In this document: positions 8,632 through 17,683 of the stretch, piece by piece | Position numbering within the stretch: the stretch's first letter is position 1 | Layout: the number at the start of each line of letters is the position of its first letter | Assembly (NCBI RefSeq): GCF_019890725.1 | Contig: NZ_JAINZZ010000022.1 | Location: 52,495 to 116,494, forward strand | Direction: 5' to 3' | Origin: Actinacidiphila acidipaludis | GTDB lineage: Bacteria > Actinomycetota > Actinomycetes > Streptomycetales > Streptomycetaceae | DNA length: 64,000 nt | Program-made: the position numbers and the translations under genes | The notes under the pieces: model-generated | The model's input: only the letters and a program-made list of their open reading frames with translations | Databases searched by the model: none | Told to the model about the DNA's origin: nothing

Positions 8632-9620
8632 GGCCCTTCACGTACGTGCGGGCCCACGAGGTCGGAACCGCCCTGGCCGAGGCGGAAGCCGACAGCCGCG
8701 CCGACTTCCTGGCCGGCGGCACCACCCAGCTCGACCTGATGAAGGACGGTGTCCTGCGGCCGGACCGGCTCATCGACATCACCCGGCTGCCGCTGCACGG
8801 CATCGAGGAGCGGCAGGGCGCGCTGATCGTGGGCGCCCTGGTCACCATGGAGGAACTCGCCGCCGACCCGGTCGCCGGCCGCCGGCTGCCGCTGGTGCGC
8901 GAGGCCCTGCTGCGCAGCGCCTCGGTGCAGCTCCGCAACATGGCGACGATCGGGGGCAACCTGCTGCAGCGCACGCGGTGCCGGTACTTCCGCGACCCCA
9001 CGGTCGCGGCGTGCAACAAGCGCGACCGGGGCTCCGGATGCGCCGCCGTCCACGGTTCCCACCGCACGCACGCCGTGCTGGGCACCAGCGAGCACTGCAT
9101 CGCCACGCACGCCTCCGACGTCGCGGTGACACTGGTCGCCCTGGACGCGGTCGTCCACATCAGCGGCGCCGCCGGAGACCGCAAAGTCCCGCTGACCGGC
9201 TTCTACCGCACCCCGGGCGACACCCCCGACGTGGAGAACGACCTGCGTCCCGGCGAGCTCATCGCCGCCGTGGAGATACCCCTGCTGCCGGAGGGGGCCC
9301 GGTCGGACTACCTGAAGGTCCGCGACCGGTCGAGCTACGAGTTCGCGCTGGCCTCCGCGGCCGTGGCCGTGGGCCTCGGTGCGGACCGCCGCATCGAGTG
9401 GGCCCGGGTGGGTCTGGGCGGCGTGGCCACCGTGCCGTGGCGGGCCGTCGAGGCCGAGGCGGTGCTGACCGGCAGCCCCGCGGACGGCGAGGTGTTCGCC
9501 AGCGCCGCCGCTGCCGCCGTGGCCGGTGCCGAACCCCGGCCGCAGAACGCCTTCAAAGTAGACCTCGCGCAGCGCACGCTCGTACGCACGCTGCAGACTG
9601 TCACCGGAGCCGGCTCATGA
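8628..9620 (+). CDS. Aldehyde oxidoreductase, FAD/[4Fe-4S] subunit (PaoB/YagS-like)
   Basis: This 330-residue medium subunit passes electrons from the iron-sulfur clusters through FAD. The flavin-binding segments are FLAGGTTQLDLMKDG and NMATIGGNLLQRTRC. Between the FAD motifs is an insertion with four cysteines (RTRCRYF, AACNKR, GSGCAA, SEHCIA). In the family, a Cys-rich insertion here is the mark of PaoB/4-hydroxybenzoyl-CoA-reductase-type subunits that bind an extra [4Fe-4S] cluster. This points to a PaoABC-type aldehyde oxidase rather than a plain xanthine dehydrogenase. It is coupled by 4-base overlaps to both neighbours. Confidence 0.93.
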   Translation: MRPFTYVRAHEVGTALAEAEADSRADFLAGGTTQLDLMKDGVLRPDRLIDITRLPLHGIEERQGALIVGALVTMEELAADPVAGRRLPLVREALLRSASVQLRNMATIGGNLLQRTRCRYFRDPTVAACNKRDRGSGCAAVHGSHRTHAVLGTSEHCIATHASDVAVTLVALDAVVHISGAAGDRKVPLTGFYRTPGDTPDVENDLRPGELIAAVEIPLLPEGARSDYLKVRDRSSYEFALASAAVAVGLGADRRIEWARVGLGGVATVPWRAVEAEAVLTGSPADGEVFASAAAAAVAGAEPRPQNAFKVDLAQRTLVRTLQTVTGAGS

Positions 9621-11824
9621 CGACCATCTCGCGCCCCCGGCTGATCGGACCCGGCATCAACCGGGTCGACGGACCGCTGAAGGTGACCGGAAGGGCGCCC
9701 TACCCCAACGACTTCGCGTATCCCGGCATGGTCCACGCGGTGCTCGTCCGCAGCACGGCGGGCGCAGGGCGGATCACGGAGATCGACACAACCGCGGCCG
9801 AGCGCTCGCCCGGCGTGGTGAGCGTGCTGACACACCTCAACGCCGGGCCGCTGGCCCGCGGGCCCATGACGCCGCTGGGCGTCTCCCCGCCGGCGCCGCT
9901 GCAGGACGACGCGATCCTGCACTACGGCCAGATCGTGGCCGTGGCGGTGGCCGAAACGTTCGAGGAGGCCACCGAGGCGGCGTACGCCGTCCGTGTCGGC
10001 TACGCGGACGAGCCGGCCGTGCTGGACCTCGACGACCCGCGTGCCAAGGTGCGCACCAACCCGTGGGGGAGGGACGCCGACCGGGGCGACGTGCCCGTCG
10101 CGCTCGCCGGCGCCGAGGTGGTCGTGGACGAGACCTACCTCACCGTCGACAACACCAACAACCCGATGGGTCCCCTGACGACCGTGGCCCGCTGGGAGGG
10201 TGACACTCTCGTCGTCAACAACTCGACCCAGTGGGCCTCCCTGGAAGGGGCGGCCCTCGCGGCGGCCTTCGGCATCCCCGAGGAGTCCGTGCACGTTGTG
10301 GCGCCCTACGTCGGCGGCGGGTTCGGGGCCGGACTGCGGGTGTGGCAGCACGTGGTCCTGGCCGCGCTGGCCGCCCGCGTGACCGGCCGCCCGGTCAAGC
10401 TCGTCCTCACCCGGCCGCAGATGTTCACCGCGTGCGGCCACCGGCCCAAGGGCCGCCAGCGGGTGCGGCTGGGTGCGACCCGGGAAGGCGCGCTGGTGGC
10501 CGTCCAGCACGAGGCGCGGACCGCGAGCGCCGTCGACGACGACAACTTCGAACCGACCGCGAGCGTGTCCGCCACGGCCTACGCCTGTCCCAACGTCATC
10601 ACCCGCGACGTCCAGGCCCGGCTGAACGTCCCCGTACCGAACTCCATGCGCGGACCCGGCACGGCGACGGGCAACTACGCGCTGGAGTGCGCGATGGACG
10701 AGCTGGCGTACCGGCTCGGCATGGACCCGCTGGAGCTGCGGCTCCGCAACGACGCTGCGGTGCACCCGCCGACCGGACTGCCGTGGTCGAGCCGGGCGCA
10801 CAAGGAGTGCCTGGAACGCGGCGCCGAACTCTTCGGATGGTCGCGGCGTACGCACGAGCCGCGTTCGATGCGCGAGGACGGTCTGCTCGTCGGCTACGGG
10901 CTGGCGGCCGTCGGCTATCCGTGGTTCCGGGCCCGCTGCAGCGCACGCGCGACCATCCGCCGCGACGGCACGGCCTACGTGTGCAGCGCCGGCACCGAGA
11001 TCGGCAACGGCGCCTACACGGTCCTCGTCCAGCTCTCCGCCGAAGCGCTGGGTCTCGACCCCGGGCAGGTCACCTTCGGCCTCGGCGACTCCACCATGCC
11101 GATGGCCCCGCAGACCGGCGGATCGAGCCTCACCGGTGCCGTCGGCAGCGCGGCCCACGAGGCCTGCCGGGCGCTCGTCGGCGCCTTCACGGACCTCGTC
11201 GCCGACGACGGCGACTCCCCGTTGCGCGGCTGCACGGCCGACGACGTCGAGCCCGCCGACGGGGCCTTGCGCCGGCGTGACGACCCCGCGGTGCACGAGT
11301 CCTACCGGGACATCCTCGCCCGCCACCACAGGCCGGACCTCAGCGCGGACGGCGAGAGCACGCCGCTGACCGCGGACGAGCTCGGCATGGCACCGGCCGG
11401 CGCCTTCGGGGCCAAGTACGTCGAGGTGCGTGTCGACCCGGACCTGGGCCGCATCCGCGTCGCCCGGGCGCTGTCCGTCATCGACGGCGGCCGCATCGTC
11501 AACGAGAAGACCGCGCGCAGCCAGATCATCGGCGGCACGGTCGGCGGAATCGGGATGGCGCTCTTCGAGGAGACCGTCAGCGACCCCGGCTCCGGGCGGA
11601 TCGCCAACGCCACGCTCGGCGACTACATCGTGCCCGTCAACGCCGACATCCCCGACATGCAGGTGGAGTTCGCCGGTTCCTGGGACCGGGCCAACCCGGT
11701 CGGCACCAAGGGCATCGGCGAGATCGGCCTGGTAGGTCTGGCCCCCGCCATCGCCAACGCCGTCTTCCACGCGACGGGCCGCCGCATCCGCTCGCTGCCC
11801 ATCACCCTGGACCAGTTGCTGTGA
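9617..11824 (+). CDS. Aldehyde oxidoreductase, molybdopterin-binding subunit (PaoC/YagR-like)
   Basis: This 735-residue large subunit holds the molybdenum-cytosine-dinucleotide site where aldehydes are oxidised to acids. It shows the cofactor-binding loop YVGGGFGAGLRVWQH, the MRGPGTATGNYALE segment, and GTKGIGEIGLVG near the C-terminus, whose Glu is the catalytic base in this superfamily. The length matches E. coli PaoC (about 730). It closes the three-gene operon; the antiporter follows after 36 bases. No cofactor-insertion chaperone (PaoD/XdhC-like) is seen in the window, so that function must be encoded elsewhere. Substrates are likely aromatic or aliphatic aldehydes, by family. Confidence 0.94.
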   Translation: MTTISRPRLIGPGINRVDGPLKVTGRAPYPNDFAYPGMVHAVLVRSTAGAGRITEIDTTAAERSPGVVSVLTHLNAGPLARGPMTPLGVSPPAPLQDDAILHYGQIVAVAVAETFEEATEAAYAVRVGYADEPAVLDLDDPRAKVRTNPWGRDADRGDVPVALAGAEVVVDETYLTVDNTNNPMGPLTTVARWEGDTLVVNNSTQWASLEGAALAAAFGIPEESVHVVAPYVGGGFGAGLRVWQHVVLAALAARVTGRPVKLVLTRPQMFTACGHRPKGRQRVRLGATREGALVAVQHEARTASAVDDDNFEPTASVSATAYACPNVITRDVQARLNVPVPNSMRGPGTATGNYALECAMDELAYRLGMDPLELRLRNDAAVHPPTGLPWSSRAHKECLERGAELFGWSRRTHEPRSMREDGLLVGYGLAAVGYPWFRARCSARATIRRDGTAYVCSAGTEIGNGAYTVLVQLSAEALGLDPGQVTFGLGDSTMPMAPQTGGSSLTGAVGSAAHEACRALVGAFTDLVADDGDSPLRGCTADDVEPADGALRRRDDPAVHESYRDILARHHRPDLSADGESTPLTADELGMAPAGAFGAKYVEVRVDPDLGRIRVARALSVIDGGRIVNEKTARSQIIGGTVGGIGMALFEETVSDPGSGRIANATLGDYIVPVNADIPDMQVEFAGSWDRANPVGTKGIGEIGLVGLAPAIANAVFHATGRRIRSLPITLDQLL

Positions 11825-11860
11825 CGCGCCGCTGACGTCCGGCGGTGCGATACTGCGGCC

Positions 11861-13495
11861 GTGACGAGTCTGGAGGTCATCTCTCTTCTCCTCGCGGCCG
11901 TTCTCTTCCTGACCTGGCTCGCGCGCGCCGTGAAGGTGACGGAACCCGTCGTCCTCCTGCTCGGGGGTGTCCTCCTGGGGCTGATTCCGCAGCTGCGTGG
12001 AATCCACCTCCCCGCGACGGTCGTGCTGCTGATCTTCCTTCCGCCGCTGCTCTACGTCGAGTCCCTCTCCATCTCACTGCGCCAGATGGTGGCGAATCTG
12101 CGGGTCATCGTCATCATGTCGGTCGGCCTGGTGCTGCTGACCGCGGTGACCGTCGCCTCGGTGACGCACTCCTTCGGGACGGCCTGGCCGATCGCGTTCG
12201 TGCTCGGCGCGGTCGTCGCACCCACGGACGCCACGGCGGTGACCACCGTGGCGCGCGGACTGCCCCGCAGAACGCTGACCACGCTGAAGGCGGAGAGCCT
12301 GGTCAACGACGGAACGGCTCTGGTGATCTTCGCCCTCGCCGTCGACGTGGCCACCTCCGCCCAGCACTTCACCTGGGGCCACGCGGTGTGGCGCTTCGTC
12401 GTCAGCTACGCCGGCGGTATCGCGATCGGCGCCGTCGTCGGCTGGGTGGTGATGTTCCTGCGGCGGCACGTCCGTGACACGCAGATCGAGAGCGGGCTGA
12501 GCGTCTTCACGCCGTTCGCCGCCTATCTGCCCGCGGAGAAGGCCGGCGTGTCCGGCGTCCTCGCCGTGGTGGTGGCCGGGCTGACGGTGAGCTGGGCGAG
12601 CCCGCTGATGATCCCGGCCGGCAGCCGCGTTCCCACCATGGCCTTCTGGCGGGTCACCACCTTCCTGCTCAACGGCGCCTTGTTCGTACTCGTCGGCCTG
12701 CAACTCCCCAACGCCGTCTCCACGTTGACGTCGCTGCGGATCGACAGGGCGGTGGCGCTGACCCTGGCGGTGAGCGCGACGGTGATCCTGACGCGGCTGG
12801 CCTACGTGATCACCGTGCCGTACGCGGTCCGGGCGCTGGACCGCCGGCCCCGGCAAAGGCTCCGGCGCAGAACGCTCAGGGAACGCATCCCCGCCGCCTG
12901 GGGAGGGGTGCGCGGCGCCATCTCGCTGGCGGCCGCGCTGGCGGTACCGGTGACGACGGAGCAGGGCGCAGCGCTCACCGACCGGGACGTCATCGTCTTC
13001 GTGACCGCGGGCGTCATCACGATCACCCTCGTACTCCAGGGCGAGACGATGCCGTGGGTGATCCGCAGGATGCACTTCCCGGTCGAGACCAACGCCGGCG
13101 CCGAGGAGGTGCTGGCCCGGCGGCGGGTCGACCAGAAGGCGCTGGCGGAACTTCCCGGGGAGGCGGAAAAGCTCGGCTCGTCGCGGGAACTGACGCGGCG
13201 GGTCGAGAGGGAACTGACGGAGAACGTCCGCAACCTCCGGCGCGGCGGCTTCTTCGCCACCTACCGCGCCGAGTACTCCCTCCGCCGGGCCCTGCTCGAC
13301 GTCAAGCGGGTCGCCCTGGTCGAACTGCGGGACACCCGGGTGATCGACGACACCGTGCTGCGCCGCGTGCAGGAGTCCCTGGACGTCGAGGAGACCCGCC
13401 TGGAACTGGCCAAGCGGGCCGCGCACACCAGCGACGACGCCTGCCGCCGCGCTGTCGCGGCAGGCGGCCGGGAGCCGTCCGACGAGTCGTCATGA
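11861..13495 (+). CDS. Na+/H+ antiporter, CPA1 (NhaP/YjcE) family
   Basis: This 544-residue inner-membrane protein has about 12 membrane segments followed by a charged cytoplasmic C-terminal domain (roughly residues 400-544). The CPA1 core is clear: the APTDATAVTTVARG helix and ESLVNDGTALVIF, which carries the Asn-Asp pair for ion exchange. GVRGAISLAAALAVP is also conserved. The start is GTG at 11861, close behind the molybdo-enzyme operon. It may be expressed from its own short leader, since GATACT lies only a few bases upstream. It should exchange Na+ or K+ for protons in pH and salt homeostasis. Ion choice cannot be read from sequence. Confidence 0.93.
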   Translation: MTSLEVISLLLAAVLFLTWLARAVKVTEPVVLLLGGVLLGLIPQLRGIHLPATVVLLIFLPPLLYVESLSISLRQMVANLRVIVIMSVGLVLLTAVTVASVTHSFGTAWPIAFVLGAVVAPTDATAVTTVARGLPRRTLTTLKAESLVNDGTALVIFALAVDVATSAQHFTWGHAVWRFVVSYAGGIAIGAVVGWVVMFLRRHVRDTQIESGLSVFTPFAAYLPAEKAGVSGVLAVVVAGLTVSWASPLMIPAGSRVPTMAFWRVTTFLLNGALFVLVGLQLPNAVSTLTSLRIDRAVALTLAVSATVILTRLAYVITVPYAVRALDRRPRQRLRRRTLRERIPAAWGGVRGAISLAAALAVPVTTEQGAALTDRDVIVFVTAGVITITLVLQGETMPWVIRRMHFPVETNAGAEEVLARRRVDQKALAELPGEAEKLGSSRELTRRVERELTENVRNLRRGGFFATYRAEYSLRRALLDVKRVALVELRDTRVIDDTVLRRVQESLDVEETRLELAKRAAHTSDDACRRAVAAGGREPSDESS

Positions 13496-13523
13496 CCCGT
13501 CGCCGGGCCAGGACGGCCGGCGG

Positions 13524-14081
13524 TCACGCCTCCGTGGGGACGGTCTTCTTGCGTGCGCGGTAGGCGGCGGCCTTGATCTTGTTGCCGCAGGACTCCATGC
13601 CGCACCACTGGCGCCGCATCCCGCGGGAGCGGTCGATGTAGATGCGGGTGCACTCCGGGTTGCCGCACTCCTTCATCAGCGGCACGTCGGGGCCGCTGAG
13701 GAGCTCGACGGCCTGACGGGCCACAGTGGCCAGGGCCTGCTCCGGAGTGGCCTCGGTGTGCCGGCCGGTGAGCGTGAGCTGCGGGGTGACCGGCGGCTTG
13801 CGGGCGGCGCCGTTGACCAGTGCGAGGGCCTCGCGGTCGAAGTCCTCCTCGAGACGGCGGTTGGTGACGAGCGTGTAGATGGCCTCCCGCACGGTGGTCG
13901 CCTGGTGGATGTCATCCTGGGTCCCCGGTGTGATCGTGTCCACGAGTCCGGATTCCACGTACCAGGCGTTGAGACGCTCGGGGGTCACGAACATCTCGAA
14001 GCGCGTCGAGCGCCGCGCTCGCAGCGTGGCTGCGAAGTCGAGGGCCGGGTTGCCGCAGACGAAGACATGGTTGAGATTCAC
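13524..14081 (-). CDS. CGNR zinc-finger domain protein (ABATE family), probable regulator
   Basis: This 185-residue protein has an N-terminal ABATE-like domain (NPALDFAATLRARR, then a region with TVREAIYTLV) and a C-terminal CGNR zinc finger. The finger reads KECGNPECTRIYIDRSR, then WCGMESCGNKIKAAAYR, supplying the four cysteines and the CGN signature; such proteins are presumed DNA-binding regulators. The start is taken as GTG 14081. The frame is open further upstream to 14174, but that part overlaps the ABC-F gene and is unlike the family. It begins 44 bases after the stop of the ABC-F gene at 14125, so it may be the third gene of that operon. Confidence 0.85.
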   Translation of the reverse strand: MNLNHVFVCGNPALDFAATLRARRSTRFEMFVTPERLNAWYVESGLVDTITPGTQDDIHQATTVREAIYTLVTNRRLEEDFDREALALVNGAARKPPVTPQLTLTGRHTEATPEQALATVARQAVELLSGPDVPLMKECGNPECTRIYIDRSRGMRRQWCGMESCGNKIKAAAYRARKKTVPTEA

Positions 14082-14124
14082 ATCACCATTCTGACAGGTG
14101 ACCCTCCTCGGGCGCAAGGGTTCG

Positions 14125-15834
14125 TCACCGGTTCGAGCGGTGTTCCGCGCCGGCCGGCTCCAGCCGCAGCTCACGGCCCCGCCACCCGCGGCGCAACCAC
14201 CGGTCGTGGCTCGCCAGGACGATCGCGCCCGGGCCGGGGCCGAGCGCGGCCTCCAGCTCGTCGCACAGGGCGGGGGACAGGTGGTTGGTGGGTTCGTCGA
14301 GCAGCAGGAGCTGCGGCGGGCGGGCCACCAGCAGAGCCAGCGCCAGTCGCCGCCGCTGCCCGACGGAGAGCTCCCCGACCGGTCTGCCCAGATCGGCCTC
14401 GGGCAGCAGCCCCAGCGAGACCAGCGGGACCTTCTCGGCCCGCTCCCGGCCCAGCACGGCGGCGTAGGTGTCCCGTGCCGACCGGCCGGGCCGGTCGAAC
14501 GCCGTGTCCTGGGTGAGCAGGCCCACCGTCAGTCCGCGCCGCCTGGTCACGTCCCCGTCGGCCGGCAGGTGTCCGGCGAGCACGGCGAGCAGCGTGGACT
14601 TGCCGGCCCCGTTGCCGCCCGTGACCAGCAGCCGGTCGGCCGCCGGCACGTCCAGCCGGTCCAGCGCGAGCCGCCCCGGCACCCGCACGTCCCGCAGGGA
14701 CACCAGCGCCGCCGCACTCTCCTCCCGGGGCGCCGCCAACTCCCGTGCGGCGAACCGCAGCGGCCGCGGGGGCTCGGCGACCCGCGTGCGCTCCAGCTCC
14801 TCGAGCCGCCGGGCGGCGTTGCGCACCCGCCGGGAGATCTGCTGCTGCACCCGGCCGGCCCGGTGGCCGTAGCCCATCTTCTCGTTGTCACGCCGCTCCC
14901 GGTCCGGCGCGACGTGCCGTGCGGTCACCCCCACGGCGTGGCGCAGTTCGCCGAGTTCCTGCTGCTCCTCGGCGTACTGCCGCTCCCAGCGCAGCCGGGC
15001 GGCGCGCCGTTCACCGAGGTAGGCGCTGTAACCGCCGCCGTAGCGAGCCGGGCCGCCGACCGCGGGGTCGAGGTCGATCAGGTCGGTGCACACGGCGTCC
15101 AGCAGCGCGCGGTCGTGACTGGCCACGACCACCGCTCCGGGGAGTGCGCGGACCTGGTCCTCGAGGAAGGCGGCCGCGGCGTCGTCGAGGTGGTTGGTCG
15201 GCTCGTCCAGCAGCAGTGCCGACGGCCGCCGGACGAGGAGCGCGGCCAGGGCCAGCCGGCTGCGCTGTCCGCCGGACAGCGAGCCGAGGGCGCGGTTGTG
15301 CGGGAGCGCGCCCAGCCCCAGACCCTCCAGGACCAGGGCCGCGCGCCGGTCGGCGTCCCACGCCTCCCGGTCCTGGGCCTGTTCCAGCCTCCTGCCGTAG
15401 GTGTCGAGGAGATCCCGGTGGCCGGGATCGTCTTCCGGGACGCGTGCGAGTTCCGCGCCGAGGCGGTCGAGCTCGGCGAGGTCCGCGCGGGCCTCGCGCA
15501 GCGCCGCGTCCAGCACGGCGGCGACGGTCGAGGCGGCGTCGAACGGCATCTCCTGGTGGAGGAAGCCGAGGTCGCCGGGGCGGGTGACGCTCCCGGAGTC
15601 GGGCCGGTCGACGCCGGCGAGCACCCGCAGCAGGGTGGACTTGCCGGCGCCGTTCTCCCCGATCAGGCCGATACGGCGGCCGGGGGAGGCGGTCAGGCCG
15701 ACGCCGTCGAGGACGCGCCGGCCGCCCAGGACGCGGACGAGATCGTGAGCCACGAGCGCGGACCGGGCCGGGTGATCGGCCCGGGCGGGCTGAGCGGACC
15801 GGGCGGGGTTGACGGGCTGAGCGGGCTGGGGCAT
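14125..15834 (-). CDS. ABC-F family ATPase, probable ribosome-protection type
   Basis: This 569-residue soluble protein has two ABC cassettes and no membrane segments, the ABC-F layout. Walker A motifs are GENGAGKST and GGNGAGKST, signature motifs LSGGQRSR and LSVGQRRR, and Walker B motifs LLLDEPTNHL in both halves. A charged linker (QYAEEQQELGELRHAVG and following) lies between the cassettes. ABC-F proteins act on ribosomes; the resistance types displace bound antibiotics. The ATG at 15834 is preferred over the longer frame to 15897, with GACGGAA a few bases upstream. It follows the first ABC-F gene by 79 bases and is probably cotranscribed with it. Which drug class it serves is not known. 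Confidence 0.92.
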   Translation of the reverse strand: MPQPAQPVNPARSAQPARADHPARSALVAHDLVRVLGGRRVLDGVGLTASPGRRIGLIGENGAGKSTLLRVLAGVDRPDSGSVTRPGDLGFLHQEMPFDAASTVAAVLDAALREARADLAELDRLGAELARVPEDDPGHRDLLDTYGRRLEQAQDREAWDADRRAALVLEGLGLGALPHNRALGSLSGGQRSRLALAALLVRRPSALLLDEPTNHLDDAAAAFLEDQVRALPGAVVVASHDRALLDAVCTDLIDLDPAVGGPARYGGGYSAYLGERRAARLRWERQYAEEQQELGELRHAVGVTARHVAPDRERRDNEKMGYGHRAGRVQQQISRRVRNAARRLEELERTRVAEPPRPLRFAARELAAPREESAAALVSLRDVRVPGRLALDRLDVPAADRLLVTGGNGAGKSTLLAVLAGHLPADGDVTRRRGLTVGLLTQDTAFDRPGRSARDTYAAVLGRERAEKVPLVSLGLLPEADLGRPVGELSVGQRRRLALALLVARPPQLLLLDEPTNHLSPALCDELEAALGPGPGAIVLASHDRWLRRGWRGRELRLEPAGAEHRSNR

Positions 15835-15913
15835 GGGGTTTCCGTCCACGGGATCGGTGGTCGGCCCGCCGGGCGTACGGCCTCGGACGCGGGCCACGGC
15901 ACGGACCCGCCGG

Positions 15914-17548
15914 TCACACCGCGGGCGCCCCGGTCTCCGTCAGCGTGCCGCCGGCCAGCCGCAGCCGGCGGTTCACCCCGATCTCGGCGAGGAAGCGCTC
16001 GTCGTGGCTGACGACGAGGAAGGCGCCCTGGTAGGAGGTGAGGGCGCTCTCCAGTTGACCGACGCTGACCAGGTCCAGGTTGTTGGTCGGCTCGTCGAGC
16101 AGCAGCAGATGAGGGGCCGGGTCCGCGCACAGGACGCAGGCCAGAGTGGCGCGCAGCCGTTCACCGCCGGAGAGCACCCCGACCGGCAGGTGGGCGCGGA
16201 CGCCCCGGAAGAGGAACCGTGCGAGCAGGTTCATCCGCTCGGCCTCGGGCCGCTCCGGCGCGAACGCGGCGAAGTTCTCCGCCACGGTGCGGTCCTCGTC
16301 CAGCAGGTCGAGGCGCTGCGAGAGGTAGGCGATCCGGCCGTCGTTCCGCCGGATCAGCCCGTCGCCGGGAGGCAGGTCGCCGGTCAGCAGACGCAGCAGC
16401 GTGGTCTTCCCGGCGCCGTTGGGGCCGGTCAGCGCGATGCGTTCGGGGCCGCGGATCGTGAGGTCGACACCCGCGTCCGCGAACACCGGACGGCCGTCGT
16501 GGTGGACCTGCATCCCCTCGCCCAGGAAGAGCGTGCGGCCGGCCGGCACCCGTGTGTCGGGCAGGTCCAGGCTGATGCGCTGGTCCTCGCGCAGCGCCCG
16601 CCCGGCCTGGTCGAGCCGTGTCTGGGCGTCGGCGACGCGCGAGGCGTGCGTCTGGCCGGCACGGCCCGCCGACTCCTGCGCGCCGCGCTTCATGGTGCCG
16701 GCGAAGATCCGCGGCAGCCCGGCGTTCTTCAGGTTGCGGGCCGCGTTGCTCGCCCGGCGCTCGGCCCGCTCGCGGGCCTGCTGCATCTCCCGCTTCTCCC
16801 GCTTCACCTCCTGCTCGGCGTTGCGGACGTTCTTCTCCGCGACCTCCTGCTCGGCCCGCACCGCCTCCTCGTACGCGGTGAAGTCGCCGCCGTACAGGCG
16901 CAGTTCGCCGCTCCCGAGTTCGGCGATCCGCTCCATGCGGTCGAGCAGGGCGCGGTCGTGGCTGACCAGCAGCAGGCAGCCGGTGAAGTCGGTCAGCACG
17001 TCGTAGAGCCGGTGCCGCGCCTCCTGGTCGAGGTTGTTCGTGGGCTCGTCCAGCAGCAGCACGTCGGGGCGCCGCAGCAACTGGGCCGCCAGACCGAGCC
17101 GGACGATCTGGCCGCCGCTGAGCGTGCCCAGGTCGCGGTCCAGGGCGAGGCCGGCGAGTCCGAGCCGGTCGAGCTGGGCGCGGGTGCGCTCCTCGATGTC
17201 CCAGTCGTCGCCGATGGTGGTGAAGTGCTCCTCGCTCACGTCACCGGCTTCGACCGCGTCGATCGCGCGGATCACCGCGGCGACGCCGAGCACCTCGGCG
17301 ACGGTGAGGCCGCCGGTCAGCGGCAGGTTCTGCGGGAGGTAGCCGAGAGTGCCGCCGACGGACACGGAACCGGCGGACGGGGTCAGCTCGCCCGCGACGA
17401 GGCGCAGCAGGGTGGTCTTGCCGGAGCCGTTGGGGGCGACCAGGCCCGTCCGGCCGGCGGGCAGGGAGAAGGACAGGTCCTGGAAGACGGGAGTGTCGTC
17501 GGGCCAGGAGAAGGAGACGTTCGAGCAGACGATGGCGACATCGGACAT
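15914..17548 (-). CDS. ABC-F family ATPase, first gene behind an attenuator-like leader
   Basis: This 544-residue protein is a second dual-cassette ABC-F. Walker A motifs are APNGSGKTT and GPNGAGKTT, signature motifs LSGGQIVR and LSGGERLR, and Walker B motifs LLLDEPTNNLD twice. The interdomain region, about residues 215-310, is long and strongly charged (coiled-coil-like: EVKREKREMQQARERAERR), as in antibiotic-resistance ABC-F proteins that reach towards the peptidyl-transferase centre. The ATG at 17548 is chosen; an in-frame ATG at 17584 would lie in the loop of a hairpin. The leader from 17704 to 17549 holds a 9-codon ORF and several hairpins, suggesting drug-inducible attenuation. Confidence 0.93.
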   Translation of the reverse strand: MSDVAIVCSNVSFSWPDDTPVFQDLSFSLPAGRTGLVAPNGSGKTTLLRLVAGELTPSAGSVSVGGTLGYLPQNLPLTGGLTVAEVLGVAAVIRAIDAVEAGDVSEEHFTTIGDDWDIEERTRAQLDRLGLAGLALDRDLGTLSGGQIVRLGLAAQLLRRPDVLLLDEPTNNLDQEARHRLYDVLTDFTGCLLLVSHDRALLDRMERIAELGSGELRLYGGDFTAYEEAVRAEQEVAEKNVRNAEQEVKREKREMQQARERAERRASNAARNLKNAGLPRIFAGTMKRGAQESAGRAGQTHASRVADAQTRLDQAGRALREDQRISLDLPDTRVPAGRTLFLGEGMQVHHDGRPVFADAGVDLTIRGPERIALTGPNGAGKTTLLRLLTGDLPPGDGLIRRNDGRIAYLSQRLDLLDEDRTVAENFAAFAPERPEAERMNLLARFLFRGVRAHLPVGVLSGGERLRATLACVLCADPAPHLLLLDEPTNNLDLVSVGQLESALTSYQGAFLVVSHDERFLAEIGVNRRLRLAGGTLTETGAPAV

Positions 17549-17571
17549 GGAGGCGACCCCGGACGGGTTGC

Positions 17572-17594
17572 GGGCAGAGCACATACCTCTGCCC
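17572..17594 (-). promoter_or_regulatory. Leader hairpin just upstream of the ABC-F start, one of two exclusive pairings
   Basis: On the minus strand GGGCAGAG and CTCTGCCC form a perfect 8-bp stem with a 7-base loop. The same GGGCAGA can pair instead with TCTGCCC just upstream (perfect inverted repeat 17588-17602). Two mutually exclusive pairings of one segment is the hallmark of attenuators and translational switches. It lies 24 bases before the chosen start codon. Confidence 0.55.
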
Positions 17595-17608
17595 TGGGCA
17601 GACGTGGG

Positions 17609-17660
17609 AAAAAGGGGTACGACGAAGAGGCCACTCCGGCGCTGTGCGCCTCCGGTGGCC
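17609..17660 (-). terminator. Candidate attenuator hairpin plus U-tract in the ABC-F leader
   Basis: The minus-strand stem spans 17660-17629: GGCCAC pairs with GTGGCC, there is a small internal loop, then GGCGC pairs with GCGCC over an ACA loop. A run CCCC-TTTTT follows 15 bases later (17609-17617). In such GC-rich DNA the T5 is notable. CCGGAG in the left arm (17650-17655) can also pair with CTCCGG at 17679-17684 inside the upstream ORF, which would break this hairpin. The 15-base gap to the U-tract is longer than in a classic terminator. Confidence 0.5.
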
Positions 17661-17666
17661 GTCAGG

Positions 17667-17683
17667 TCCGGGTCTCACCCGGA
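17667..17683 (-). promoter_or_regulatory. Leader hairpin over the stop codon of the upstream ORF
   Basis: TCCGGGT-GAG-ACCCGGA is a perfect 7-bp stem on the minus strand. It contains the last codons and stop of the 9-codon leader ORF, so a ribosome on that ORF would melt it. Confidence 0.55.

Noticed and set aside
9335..12007. Open frame of 890 codons on the minus strand
   Set aside because: It is antisense to the molybdo-enzyme subunits. The composition is that of a high-GC shadow frame and the opposite strand carries clear motifs.
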